Positions 23,745 through 32,995 of a stretch of 54,590 bases of DNA are shown here, one piece after another (the stretch's first letter is position 1; each line of letters starts with the position of its first letter). The stretch is from Acidimicrobiia bacterium (GTDB taxonomy: Bacteria; Acidobacteriota; Vicinamibacteria; Vicinamibacterales; UBA2999), in contig VFZH01000007.1 in the NCBI GenBank assembly GCA_016871255.1, positions 1 to 54,590 on the forward strand, given 5' to 3'. A model generated the notes under the pieces. It was not told the origin of the DNA, did not search any database, and saw only the letters and a list, made by a program, of their open reading frames with translations. A program made the translations under genes and the position numbers.

Positions 23745-25217
23745 GTGACGGGAGAGGAGGCCGGCGCGCTCGACGAGTTCCTGCGCGGCCATCCTGCGTA
23801 CCGCGACACCGCCGAGCTGGACCGGCTCCGGGCCGAGGAATACGGGCGCCTCGACGTGGACGGCCACGTCTACCTGGACTACACCGGCGCCAGCCTGTAC
23901 GCGGTGTCGCAGGTGCGCGAGCACGCCGCGCTGCTCGAGGCGGGCGTGTTCGGCAATCCGCACTCCGCCCACCGCCCCTCAGCGGCGATGACGGCGCTGG
24001 TCGAACGGACCCGGCGCGACGTGCTCGCGTTCTTCCGGGCCGACCCGTCCGAGTACACCGTCGTCTTCACCCCGAATGCGACGGCCGCCATCAAGCTGGT
24101 CGGGGAGGCGTACCCGTTCGGGCCGGGCGATCGCCTCCTGCTGGCCGCCGACAACCACAACTCCGTGAACGGCCTCCGCGAGTTCGCCGCCGCGAAGGGG
24201 GCAGCGGTGGACTACGCCGTGCTGACCAGCCCGGACCTCCGCCTCGACGGCCCCACCCTCGATGCGCAACTCGCCGCGGCGCCGTCCCGGCGGAGACTCT
24301 TCGCCTTTCCGGCGCAATCGAACTTCTCGGGCGTGCGGCACCCGTTGAGCCTGGTCGCCGCTGCCCGGGCGCGGGGCTGGGACGTGCTGCTGGACGCGGC
24401 GGCGTTCGTGCCGACGGGCCGGCTGGACCTCGGGGCGGTGCAGCCGGAGTTCACGGCGGTGTCGTTCTACAAGATGTTCGGGTATCCCACAGGCGTCGGA
24501 TGCCTCATCGCCAGGCGGAGCGCATTGGGTGCACTCCGCAGACCCTGGTTCGCCGGAGGCACGGTGAACTTCGCGACCGTGCGTGGACGGGCGCGGGTGC
24601 TCGCACCGGGCGAGGCCGGATTCGAAGACGGCACGCTCAACTACCTGGCGATCCCGGCGGTCACGATCGGCCTCGGTCATCTCGAACGCGTGGGTCTCGA
24701 CAGGCTTGGCACGCGGGTCCACTGCCTGACGGCGTGGATGCTGGACCGGCTCCTCGCACTTCGCCATGCGAACGGACGGCACATGGTGCGTGTGTACGGT
24801 CCCGCGTCGATGGACGCCCGCGGCGCGACGGTCACCTTCAACCTGTACGACCCCGAGGGCCGGCTGCTCGACTACCGGCGGGTGGAGGAGCTGGCGACGG
24901 CCGAGGGGATCTCCGTACGCACGGGGTGCTTCTGCAACCCCGGTGCGGGGGAAACCGCCGAGGGCATCACCGAGGAAGACGTCCGCGCGGCCCTCGACGC
25001 CGGGGACATGTCGCTGCCCCGGTTCATGCAGGTGATCCAGGACCGGGGAGGCCGGAGCGCCGGTGCCATCCGGGCCTCGCTCGGGATCGCCAGCACGTTC
25101 GGGGACGTGCGTCGCTTCGTCGTCTTCCTGGACGCCTTGCGCGATCAGACGCGGCTCACCATCGGCGACGTCACGTTCGACGTCGATTCCTGCCGCATCA
25201 TCCGCGACGGCGCCTGA
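23745..25217 (+). CDS. PLP-dependent class V aminotransferase-fold enzyme, MoCo-sulfurase-like
   Basis: 490 aa. It has the class V aminotransferase/cysteine desulfurase fold: GNPHSAHRPS near the start, TPNATAAIKLV, the PLP-binding lysine in SFYKMFGYPTGVGCL, and the candidate sulfur-carrying cysteine in RTGCFCNPGAGE. FYK-FGYPTG and RTGCFCN are characteristic of the N-terminal domain of molybdenum-cofactor sulfurases rather than IscS/SufS. The MOSC domain of full-length MoCo sulfurases is absent. It starts at GTG 23745, 4 nt after the previous stop, so it is probably cotranscribed with the mono-heme protein. Sulfuration of a cofactor or a desulfurase role is inferred. Confidence 0.85.
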   Translation: MTGEEAGALDEFLRGHPAYRDTAELDRLRAEEYGRLDVDGHVYLDYTGASLYAVSQVREHAALLEAGVFGNPHSAHRPSAAMTALVERTRRDVLAFFRADPSEYTVVFTPNATAAIKLVGEAYPFGPGDRLLLAADNHNSVNGLREFAAAKGAAVDYAVLTSPDLRLDGPTLDAQLAAAPSRRRLFAFPAQSNFSGVRHPLSLVAAARARGWDVLLDAAAFVPTGRLDLGAVQPEFTAVSFYKMFGYPTGVGCLIARRSALGALRRPWFAGGTVNFATVRGRARVLAPGEAGFEDGTLNYLAIPAVTIGLGHLERVGLDRLGTRVHCLTAWMLDRLLALRHANGRHMVRVYGPASMDARGATVTFNLYDPEGRLLDYRRVEELATAEGISVRTGCFCNPGAGETAEGITEEDVRAALDAGDMSLPRFMQVIQDRGGRSAGAIRASLGIASTFGDVRRFVVFLDALRDQTRLTIGDVTFDVDSCRIIRDGA

Positions 25218-25367
25218 CCGGCGCCGGCCGACAGCAACTGACAGGAGCGGACTGGCGCGACGTACGGGCGTCGCGTCTCGCGCATCCAGTGCGGAATTTG
25301 CTTTTGCTGCAACGGTTTCGTGGTCGATCGTCCGCTAAGATGGCTGGCGATCGAGACGCGCTGACCC

Positions 25368-26315
25368 ATGGAGAAGTCCCCGATACAGACAGCCCATGCC
25401 GTCGAGCGCTTTCGTGCCGGTGTGACGGCCTGCCTCGGGTTGCGTCTGGACGAGGTGCCGCGGTCGCAGCTCGTCGAGGTGCTGGATCAGCGGGTGCGGG
25501 CGACCGGCCTTGGGTGCGGGGACTACCTCGATGTGCTCTTGCGGCCCGACACTCCCGAGGCCGCGGCTCTGGCGCGGGCTCTCACGGTCGCCGAGAGCTA
25601 CTTCTTCCGCGATCCCTCCCAGGTGCGGGCCTTCGTGGACGTGGCCCTGCCGAACGGCAGCAGCGCCGCGCGGCGGGGCGGACGACCCGTCCGGGTACTG
25701 TCCGCCGGCTGCGCATTCGGCGAGGAGCCGTATTCGCTCGCGATCGCCGTGCGCGAGGCGTCCTGGGCCGGACCGGCGGTGCAGATTTCGGCGCTCGACG
25801 TGGACGGGGTCCGCATCGAGCGGGCGAAGGCCGGCCGCTTCTCGACCTGGGCGCTGCGCCAGGTCTGCCCGGAACGGCGTGATCGCTGGTTCCGTCGCGA
25901 CGGCGACGTCTTTCAGCTCGACGCATCCGTTCGCGCGGCGGTGCGCTTCGCGCGCGGCAACCTCGTCGATCCGGCTGACGACGTGTGGCGGGGCGGACTC
26001 TGGGACGTCATCTTCTGCCGGAACGTCCTGATGTACTTCGCGCCCGACATGGCGCGACGTCTGGCGCGCCGGTTGAGCGATGCGTTGTTGCCTGGCGGGT
26101 ACCTCTTCCTGGGCCACGCCGAATCCTTGCGCGGGCTGGTGACCGGTTTCGACACGTGCCATGCCAGCGGGACGTTCTACTACCGCCGTCGCACGGAGGC
26201 GCCGCCGCACGGTGACGAACGCGCCGCGTGGATGACGGACATCGAGCGGGCGTCGAGGCGCATCGCAGTGCTGGCCGAAACCGCCAGACGTGGCCAGGCG
26301 GCCGCGGTCCGCTGA
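25368..26315 (+). CDS. cheR: chemotaxis methyltransferase CheR
   Basis: 315 aa. An N-terminal helical CheR domain (about 10-95) leads to AESYFFRDPSQVRAFVDVALP, and the SAM-binding domain has VRVLSAGCAFGEEPYSLAI and WDVIFCRNVLMYFAPD. CheR methylates glutamates of chemoreceptors. A C-terminal tail of about 45 residues follows the methyltransferase domain. It is the first gene of the chemosensory operon; a -10-like TAAGAT at 25336-25341 gives a leader of roughly 20 nt. cheW follows one base after the stop. Confidence 0.94.
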   Translation: MEKSPIQTAHAVERFRAGVTACLGLRLDEVPRSQLVEVLDQRVRATGLGCGDYLDVLLRPDTPEAAALARALTVAESYFFRDPSQVRAFVDVALPNGSSAARRGGRPVRVLSAGCAFGEEPYSLAIAVREASWAGPAVQISALDVDGVRIERAKAGRFSTWALRQVCPERRDRWFRRDGDVFQLDASVRAAVRFARGNLVDPADDVWRGGLWDVIFCRNVLMYFAPDMARRLARRLSDALLPGGYLFLGHAESLRGLVTGFDTCHASGTFYYRRRTEAPPHGDERAAWMTDIERASRRIAVLAETARRGQAAAVR

Positions 26316-26316
26316 C

Positions 26317-26760
26317 ATGGGGCAGACCGGGATCGATGTCCTGCTCGTCACCGTGGGTGGCCGTCCGTACGCGGTTCCGGTCACCGACGTGTCGGCGATC
26401 CATCTGAACGCGCCGGTGTCTCCGTGTCCTGGACCTGTCGTGGCGCTCCGTGGGCTTGCGTTTCTCCGCCGCGCGGTACGACCGGTGTACGACCTCGCGT
26501 GGCTGATGGGTGTCGGCCCGGTCGATGGCGCCCGGTGGGTCGTCGAGGCGGCGGAGGCGCCGATCGCCTTCGCACTCGACGCCTGCGAGGGCGCCGTGCC
26601 GGCCGGGCCGATCCAGCCGTGCGGCGACGACGACCGGCGGTGTTCGGGCTCGCTGGTGGTGGCGGGCATCGCGCGGCCGGTGATCCGGATGACGGCGGTC
26701 CTGGCAGCGGTGAGCGAACTGGTGGAGACGTGGCGGACGGAGCGGGAGGCGCGCGGATGA
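26317..26760 (+). CDS. cheW: CheW-like coupling protein
   Basis: 147 aa from the ATG at 26317. It has the CheW beta-barrel pattern: DVLLVTVGGRPYAVPVTDVSAIH, VVALRGLAFLRRAVRPVYDLAWLMG and GIARPVIRMTAVLAAV. It would couple the receptor to the CheA kinase at the membrane. Sequence is divergent from E. coli CheW; position between cheR and mcp is what makes the call firm. Its stop overlaps the mcp start (ATGA). Confidence 0.82.
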   Translation: MGQTGIDVLLVTVGGRPYAVPVTDVSAIHLNAPVSPCPGPVVALRGLAFLRRAVRPVYDLAWLMGVGPVDGARWVVEAAEAPIAFALDACEGAVPAGPIQPCGDDDRRCSGSLVVAGIARPVIRMTAVLAAVSELVETWRTEREARG

Positions 26761-28219
26761 CGAAACACTGGACGTTCGGGAAACGGCTCGGAATGGCGTT
26801 CTCGGCCGCTGCGTTGCACACGCTCGTCATCGGTGTCGTGGCGGTGCTGGCGCTGCTGGCGGTCGTGGACGCGAAGGACGGGGTGGTCGAGGGCGCGGCC
26901 CGCATGCTGACTGAGGCACGGGCCCTCGATGCCGCGATCGAACGCAAGGTGAGCGAGTCGCGCGGGTTCCCCTGACCGGGGATGGGGTCTTCCTGGAAGG
27001 GCTCCACGCCGCGCGGGCGGAAGCGCTCCAGAGGATCGAAGTGCTCCGGCAATTCGAGGGTGGCGAGGGGCGGTCCGTGCAGGCGATTGCCGAGGCGGAG
27101 CTCGACCACCAGCGGGCGATCGATCGCGCCGTGGACCTGAGGCAGACCGGCGCGCCGCCCGACAGCGTCGTGCAGGCGTTCGCCTCCGCGAGGCAGCCGA
27201 GGGCACGCCTGCTCGAGGCCGCTGCCGAGTTCGAGTCGGCGACCGAGGCGCGGCTCCGCCGGGACACGGAGGCCGCGACGGAGGCGACGTTCCAGGCCAT
27301 CACGTACCTGGCAGCCCTGACGGTCGCCTTCATTGCCGCCTCCGCGCTGACGGCCGTGATGCTCACCCGGCGGCTGGGCAGGCAGGTCGGCACGGCGGTG
27401 AACCAGATCCGCAGCTCCTCGTCTGAGCTGGAGGCGGCGGCCCGCCAGCAGGCCGGCGGGGTGCGGGAACAGGCGACCGCGATGAGCCAGATCAGCACGA
27501 CCATCAGTGAGCTGCTCGCCACCTCGCGCCAGATCGCCGAGAGCGCGGGGCACGTCGCCCGGATGGCCGAGGGGATGGCGACCTCGGCCCAGGCCGGGAG
27601 CCGGACGGTCGCCGACGCCCACGCGGCGGCCGCGGACATGCGCCGGCAGATGGCCCAGGTCGTGAAGCACATGCGCGATCTCGGGCGGAAGTCGCAGCAG
27701 ATCGGAGCGGTGACGGCGATCGTGGGGGATCTCGCCGAGCAGACGAACATCCTCGCCATCAACGCGTCGATCGAGGCGGCGGGCGCCGGAGAAGCCGGCC
27801 GTCGCTTCGCGATCGTCGCCGACGAGATCCGCAAGCTCGCCGACCGGGTGGGGACTTCCACGAAGGAGATCCGTGACCTCATCGACGACGTGCGGAGCGC
27901 CGCGCACACGACCGTGACGGCCACGGAGAACGGATCGGGAGCGGTGGCCGCAGGCACCAGGCTCTTCGACCAGGTCGAGGCCTCGTTCGCCACGATCGTG
28001 GACCTGGTGGCGACGACGACCGAGGCGGCTCGCGAGATCCAGTTGTCCACCAAGCAGCAGGCTTCGGCCGTGGAGCAGGTCAACGCGGCCACGGGAAGCG
28101 TGGCGCAGGCGCTCCGGGAGTCGGATGCCGCCTCGCATCAGACGCAGCAGACGGCGTCTGAGCTCGCGAACCTCTCGGGCGCCCTGACGCGTCTGGTCCG
28201 TACCCCGGCGGCGGCGTGA
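26757..28219 (+). pseudogene. methyl-accepting chemotaxis protein, frameshifted
   Basis: Two ORFs together make one receptor of about 487 aa. The first frame (ATG 26757) gives TM1 (AFSAAALHTLVIGVVAVLALLAVV) and ends at TGA 26973 after SRGFP. The next frame continues without a gap as [26 protein letters not shown], typical of a CHASE3-like sensor (SRG-LTGD), then TM2 ([22 protein letters not shown]) and a cytoplasmic signalling domain with the hairpin tip [35 protein letters not shown]. One base is missing in the C run at 26969-26972. No clear HAMP domain follows TM2. Either a sequencing error or a real inactivation; apart from this the gene looks intact. Confidence 0.88.
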
Positions 28220-29857
28220 GTCGCCCGATGCCGCCGGATCCCTATCGCTACTTCCGCATCGAGGTGCGCGAGCTCCTCGACGAGATGGGACGCCTGCTGC
28301 TGGCGCCCGCGGATGGGCCCGGCGCCGGGCCTGACGATGCGCCGGCCCGACTGCGCCGGCTGACACACACGTTGAAGGGGGCCGCGGCGGTCGTCGGAGA
28401 GACCGGCATCGCGGAGGCGGCGCACACCATCGAAGATCTGCTGGCAGGGACCGGTACCGGTGGGGGTGAGGCGGGCCCCGTCCGGCATCGGCTCCTCGAG
28501 ATCTACGACTGCATCGTCGAACGCGCCTCGGCGCTCGGCGCTCCGCGTCCGCCGAGCGGCGAGGCCGGGCGCACGTTCGCGGACGTCGTCAGGGAGCGGC
28601 CCGGCGCGGACGAACTCGAGGCGTTGCAGGCCGATCTGGCCGAGGTGCATGCCGGGGTGTCTTCAGCGGCGTCGGTGGTGGCGCGGCTGGATCGCGCTCG
28701 CCGTCTCACGGAGGAACTGCGGGACAGCCTGGCCACCCTCGCGGGGCGGCTGGACTCGCCGGAGCAGGCCCGGGACCTCGACCGGTCGCGCCAGCTCGGC
28801 GAGGACCTTCGTGAGCTGCTCCGCGGTGATGCCCGCGACGTCGCGCGCGAGGTGGACGGCGCCGTCAGGACGCTGGGGAGCGCCCGGGCCGCAGTCGACC
28901 GGCTGCGCCTCGTGCCGGTCAGCTCGCTGTTCACGCCGCTCGGCCGCGTCGTGCGCGAGACCGCCCGCTCGACCGGCAGGCTGGTGCGATTCGAGGCATC
29001 GGGCGACGTGCGTCTGGACGAGGGCGCCACGGCGGTGCTGCGGCCGGCGCTCGTGCAGCTCGTGCGCAATGCGGTGGCTCACGGGATCGAGCCGCCCGAA
29101 CGGCGGGTGGCGGCGGGCAAGCGCGAGGAAGGCACGGTGTGGCTGCGGGTCAGCCGTCCGGGCGAAATGGTGTCCTTCTCGTGTGAGGACGATGGCGGGG
29201 GCGTAGACATCGAGGCCGTCCGGACAAAGGTGGGTGCGGGTCCCGCGGTGCCGCCAGCGGACATCCTGTCGCGGCTGCTCGACGGTGGCATCAGCACGGC
29301 CGAGAGGGTGACGGGTGACGCGGGGCGCGGAGTCGGGCTCGACGTGGTCCGGGAGGCCGGCGCGCGGCTGGGGGGGGCGGGTCGATCTCCGCACCGCGCT
29401 CGGCCGCGGCACGACGTTCGAGATCACGGTGCGGCCGGCGTTGGCGACCCGGAAGGGGCTGCTCGTGGCGATCGGGTCCCAGGTCGTGGCCCTGCCCGGT
29501 GAAGCGGTCTGCGGCGCACGTCTCGTGCCGGCCCAGGCCTCGCGGGCGGGATCGACCATCGACTGGGAGGGCGCACCGATTCCGCTCGCGTCGCTCTCCC
29601 GAATCGTGACCGGTACCGAGGACGACCCGGTTGGAAGCCGGTTTCCGGCGGTGGTGCTGCGGTCGCGCGGGACCTGCGCGGCATTCAGCGTCCAGCGCGT
29701 GCTGGCTCTGGAGGAGATCGTGACGGCCCCGGTGGCGGCCGATGTGCCCTGCGCGCGTATCGTGGCAGCTGTGTCACTGGACCAGGACAGCCGGGTGCGC
29801 CTCGTGCTCGACCCCGGTGCGCTCGTGGCCACCGCCTGCGGAGACGGCGCCGGCTGA
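28216..29857 (+). pseudogene. cheA: chemotaxis histidine kinase CheA, frameshifted at a G8 tract
   Basis: Correcting one base gives about 546 aa. The first frame (GTG 28216, overlapping the mcp stop) encodes an Hpt domain with phospho-His51 (LTHTLKGAAAVVG), a dimerisation helix pair and the ATPase domain: LVQLVRNAVAHGIEP (N box), CEDDGGGVD (G1) and GRGVGLDVV (G2). At 29370-29377 a run of eight G shifts the frame. The other frame continues GGRVDLRTALGRGTTFEITV and a CheW-like regulatory domain ending at 29857. Seven G would restore it. There is no P2 (CheY-binding) domain. Sequencing error, true mutation or slippage control are all possible. Confidence 0.88.
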
Positions 29858-30924
29858 TGTCTCCGATCCGCGTGCTCGTCGTCGAGGACTCGCTGACCGT
29901 GCGCCGCTACCTGGTGGACGTGTTGTCACGCGATCCCGCATTCACCGTGGTCGGCGAGGCCGGCAGCGGCCGGGCGGCCGTCCAGCTGACCGGGCAGCTC
30001 TCGCCGGACGTGGTGACGATGGACATCGTCATGCCCGGCGGCAACGGTCTGGAGGCGACCGAACAGATCATGGCCCACCGCCCGACGCCCATCCTGATCG
30101 TGTCGTCCGCGACGAACCGCGGCGAGCAGTTCTCCACCTGTCACGCGCTGGCGGCAGGGGCGGTCGATGTGCTCGACAAGCCTGACGCGCAGCGGGCGGG
30201 CGCGGACTGGGAACGCCGGTTCCTGTTGTCGGTGAAGCTCGTGTCCCGGGTCCGCGTCATCACGCACCCTCGCGGGATGTGGACGGCTCTGCCGGAACGC
30301 CCGGCGGCCGCCGTCCCGTTGCCGGGCACCGGACCCGTCCCGCGAGTGTGCAGGGCCGTCGCCATCGGCGCGTCGACCGGCGGACCCGCGGCTCTGGTGA
30401 AGGTGCTGGCGGCCCTGCCGAAACCCTTCGCGCTGCCCGTGATGATCGTGCTGCACATCGGCGATCCGTTCGCGATGGCGTTCACCGAATGGCTGGCGGG
30501 ACAGACCGGCCAGCGTGTCGGTTTCGCGCGGCATGGCCAGAGGGTGTCGGACCGGGCAGGGGAGGTGCTGATGGCGCCGCCCGGGGCGCACCTGGTGGTG
30601 CGGGACGGACGGTCGGTCCTCACCTACGCACCGGAGCGGCACTCCTGCCGCCCGTCCGTGGACGCGCTGTTCGAGTCGGTCGCCCGCGAGTACGGCGCAG
30701 GCGGGGCCGCGTGCCTGCTGACCGGAATGGGCCGCGACGGGGCCTCCGGGATGCTGGAGGTCCGCCGAGCCGGGGGGGTCACGATCGCGCAGGACGAGGC
30801 GACGTCGGTGGTCTTCGGGATGCCGCGCGAAGCCATCCGGATCGGGGCCGCTGAACAGGTGCTGCCGATCGACAGGATCGGCGCGGCCATCGCGCGTCTG
30901 GCGCCGGCCGGAAGGGCCGCATGA
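29857..30924 (+). CDS. cheB: chemotaxis response regulator methylesterase CheB
   Basis: 355 aa. An N-terminal receiver domain (RVLVVEDSLTVRRYL, acceptor Asp in VVTMDIVMPGGNG, Lys in DVLDKPDA) is linked to the methylesterase domain with nucleophile Ser in AIGASTGGPAALVKVL, the His in VLHIGDPFAMAF and the Asp in LTGMGRDGASGM. It demethylates receptors when phosphorylated by CheA. The ATG overlaps the cheA stop (TGATG), and its own stop overlaps the next start (ATGA), so these genes are translationally coupled. Confidence 0.95.
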   Translation: MSPIRVLVVEDSLTVRRYLVDVLSRDPAFTVVGEAGSGRAAVQLTGQLSPDVVTMDIVMPGGNGLEATEQIMAHRPTPILIVSSATNRGEQFSTCHALAAGAVDVLDKPDAQRAGADWERRFLLSVKLVSRVRVITHPRGMWTALPERPAAAVPLPGTGPVPRVCRAVAIGASTGGPAALVKVLAALPKPFALPVMIVLHIGDPFAMAFTEWLAGQTGQRVGFARHGQRVSDRAGEVLMAPPGAHLVVRDGRSVLTYAPERHSCRPSVDALFESVAREYGAGGAACLLTGMGRDGASGMLEVRRAGGVTIAQDEATSVVFGMPREAIRIGAAEQVLPIDRIGAAIARLAPAGRAA

Positions 30925-32918
30925 AGGCGCGCGTACTGGTGGTGGATGACAGCCTGACGGTTCGCATGGACCTGGCCGAGGCATTCGAAGCTGCCGGCTT
31001 CGACGTCGTGGCGTGCGCGACGCTGGCCGAGGCGCGGGCCGCCCTGGAGGCGGGTGTGCCGGACGTGCTCGTGACCGACCACGTGCTGCCGGACGGCTAC
31101 GGAACGGACCTCGTCCGAGCGGTCCGTTCCGGCGAGTTCGAGGGCCTCCCGGCCATCCTGATGCTGTCCACCGAGGCCGAGGTGGGTGATCGGATACACG
31201 GGCTCCAGAGCGGCGCCGACGAGTACGTGGGGAAGCCCTACGACACCGGGTACCTGGTCGCACGAACGCGGGAGCTGTTGCGGCTCGTCGACGGGGCGGA
31301 CCGGTCCGCGGGTACGCCTACGGTCCTCGTAATCGACGGTGGCGGGAACGGCAGCAGGCGATTCGAAGGGGCGCTGGAGTCCGCGGGGTACGACGTGCGG
31401 GTGGCGGCGACGGGTGAAGACGGCTTGCGGCTGGCGGCGGTGATGCGGCCGGAGGCGATCGTCGTGGACAGCACGTTGCCCGGACTCGACGGTGAGGCCG
31501 TGATCCGGCGCGTGAAGCTGGATGTGGCGCTGCGCAACACGCCGTGCCTGCTGCTGACCGCGCCGGATGGCGCCGAGGTCTCGGCGGAGCTGCGTGCGCT
31601 GGATGCCGGGGCCGATGGCGTCGTGGTGCGGAACGAGGAGCCGGCCGCCATGCTGGCCCGGCTGGACGCGGCACGCCGCGGCCGCATGGCGCACGCCGGT
31701 GCGCAGACCCGGAGCCTCGCCGGTCCCAGGCGCGTCCTGGTGGTGGAGGCGGAGCCGGCGGCGGCCGAACGCGTCGCGGCGGCGCTGCGCCCCGATGGCT
31801 ACGATGTCGTCCTCGCGAGATCGGGGGAGGATGCGGCCGGACTGCTGGCCGTCCAGGCGATCGATTGCATCCTGCTCGGACACGACCCGTCCGCTGGCGC
31901 GCTCGAGACGTGCAGCCGGATCAAGGCGGCGCCCGCCGTCCGCGACATCCCGCTCGTCGCCCTGGCGGCCGATACGGCGGCTGCCATCGAGAGCCTGAGT
32001 GCCGGCGCGGACGATGCCTTCGGCCGGGACGGGGACGGGGACGCGCTGCGGGCGCGCGTCCGGGCGCAGATCCGGCGCCGTCAGATGGAGGACGAGCAGC
32101 GCCGCGTCCGGGAAGCCCTGCTGCAGTCTCATCTCGAAGCGGCGAACGCCCGGGCGGCGCGGGAGCTGGCCGAGGCGCGCGCCGTCCTCGTCGAAGAACT
32201 GGAGCGCAAGAACCGGGAGCTCGAATCGTTCAGTTACTCCGTGTCGCACGACCTGCGGGCGCCGCTACGGAGCATCGACGGGTTCAGCCAGGCGCTCCAG
32301 GAGGACTGCGAACCGCTGCTCGACCGGGCGAGTCGCGAGCACCTGCGTCGCGTGCGGATGGCGGCGCGGCGGATGGGCGAGCTGATCGACGACCTGCTGC
32401 ACCTGTCGCGCGTCGGCCGGGCCGGGATGCACCGGGCGCCGGTCAGCCTCTCGGACGTGGCGATGGCCGTGGTTGCCGACCTGAGGCGCCAGCATCCCGA
32501 CCGGGAGGTGACGGCCGACATCGAGCCGGGGTTGGCCGCAGACGCCGACGTGCGCCTGGTGCGGGTGCTGCTGGAGAACCTGTTGGGCAACGCCTGGAAG
32601 TTCACCGGTGAGGTCGACGCGCCTCGCGTCGGGTTCCGGTCGGAGGGAGACCCGTGCGAGCCGGTCTTCGTCGTGCACGACAACGGGGCGGGCTTCGACA
32701 TGCGGTACGCCGCGAAGCTGTTCCAGCCGTTCCAGCGGCTGCACGACGACACCCGGTTCCCCGGCACCGGCATCGGCCTCGCGACCGTCTACCGCATCGT
32801 CGAGCGGCACGGCGGGCGCGTGTGGGCGGAGGGCGCACCGGGCCGCGGCGCCACGTTCCACTTCACGCTTCCGGCGTCGCGCGCGGCCGACAGACTCGGG
32901 GTCGCGCACGCCGTGTAG
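30921..32918 (+). CDS. triple-receiver hybrid histidine kinase
   Basis: 665 aa with three receiver domains followed by a kinase. REC1 (about 1-122) is complete, with Asp53 (VTDHVLPDG) and Lys105. REC2 (133-250) keeps Asp183 (VVDSTLPG) but has Arg in the Lys position (GVVVRNEE). REC3 (270-385) has Gly in place of the acceptor Asp (DCILLGHDP) and Arg for Lys, so it should not be phosphorylated. A coiled coil (390-435) leads to HisKA with His443 (SYSVSHDLRAPLRS) and HATPase_c (LLGNAWKFTG, VHDNGAGFD, GTGIGLATV). It resembles phytochrome-type kinases at the C-terminus. It is probably a direct target of CheA. Confidence 0.9.
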   Translation: MKARVLVVDDSLTVRMDLAEAFEAAGFDVVACATLAEARAALEAGVPDVLVTDHVLPDGYGTDLVRAVRSGEFEGLPAILMLSTEAEVGDRIHGLQSGADEYVGKPYDTGYLVARTRELLRLVDGADRSAGTPTVLVIDGGGNGSRRFEGALESAGYDVRVAATGEDGLRLAAVMRPEAIVVDSTLPGLDGEAVIRRVKLDVALRNTPCLLLTAPDGAEVSAELRALDAGADGVVVRNEEPAAMLARLDAARRGRMAHAGAQTRSLAGPRRVLVVEAEPAAAERVAAALRPDGYDVVLARSGEDAAGLLAVQAIDCILLGHDPSAGALETCSRIKAAPAVRDIPLVALAADTAAAIESLSAGADDAFGRDGDGDALRARVRAQIRRRQMEDEQRRVREALLQSHLEAANARAARELAEARAVLVEELERKNRELESFSYSVSHDLRAPLRSIDGFSQALQEDCEPLLDRASREHLRRVRMAARRMGELIDDLLHLSRVGRAGMHRAPVSLSDVAMAVVADLRRQHPDREVTADIEPGLAADADVRLVRVLLENLLGNAWKFTGEVDAPRVGFRSEGDPCEPVFVVHDNGAGFDMRYAAKLFQPFQRLHDDTRFPGTGIGLATVYRIVERHGGRVWAEGAPGRGATFHFTLPASRAADRLGVAHAV

Positions 32919-32995
32919 GACATGAGCGCACACGAGGGGACAGAGGTGAAGCTCGCGCGCGCAGCGGGGTCGTGTTCGGCGCAGGCGTGCCGATA

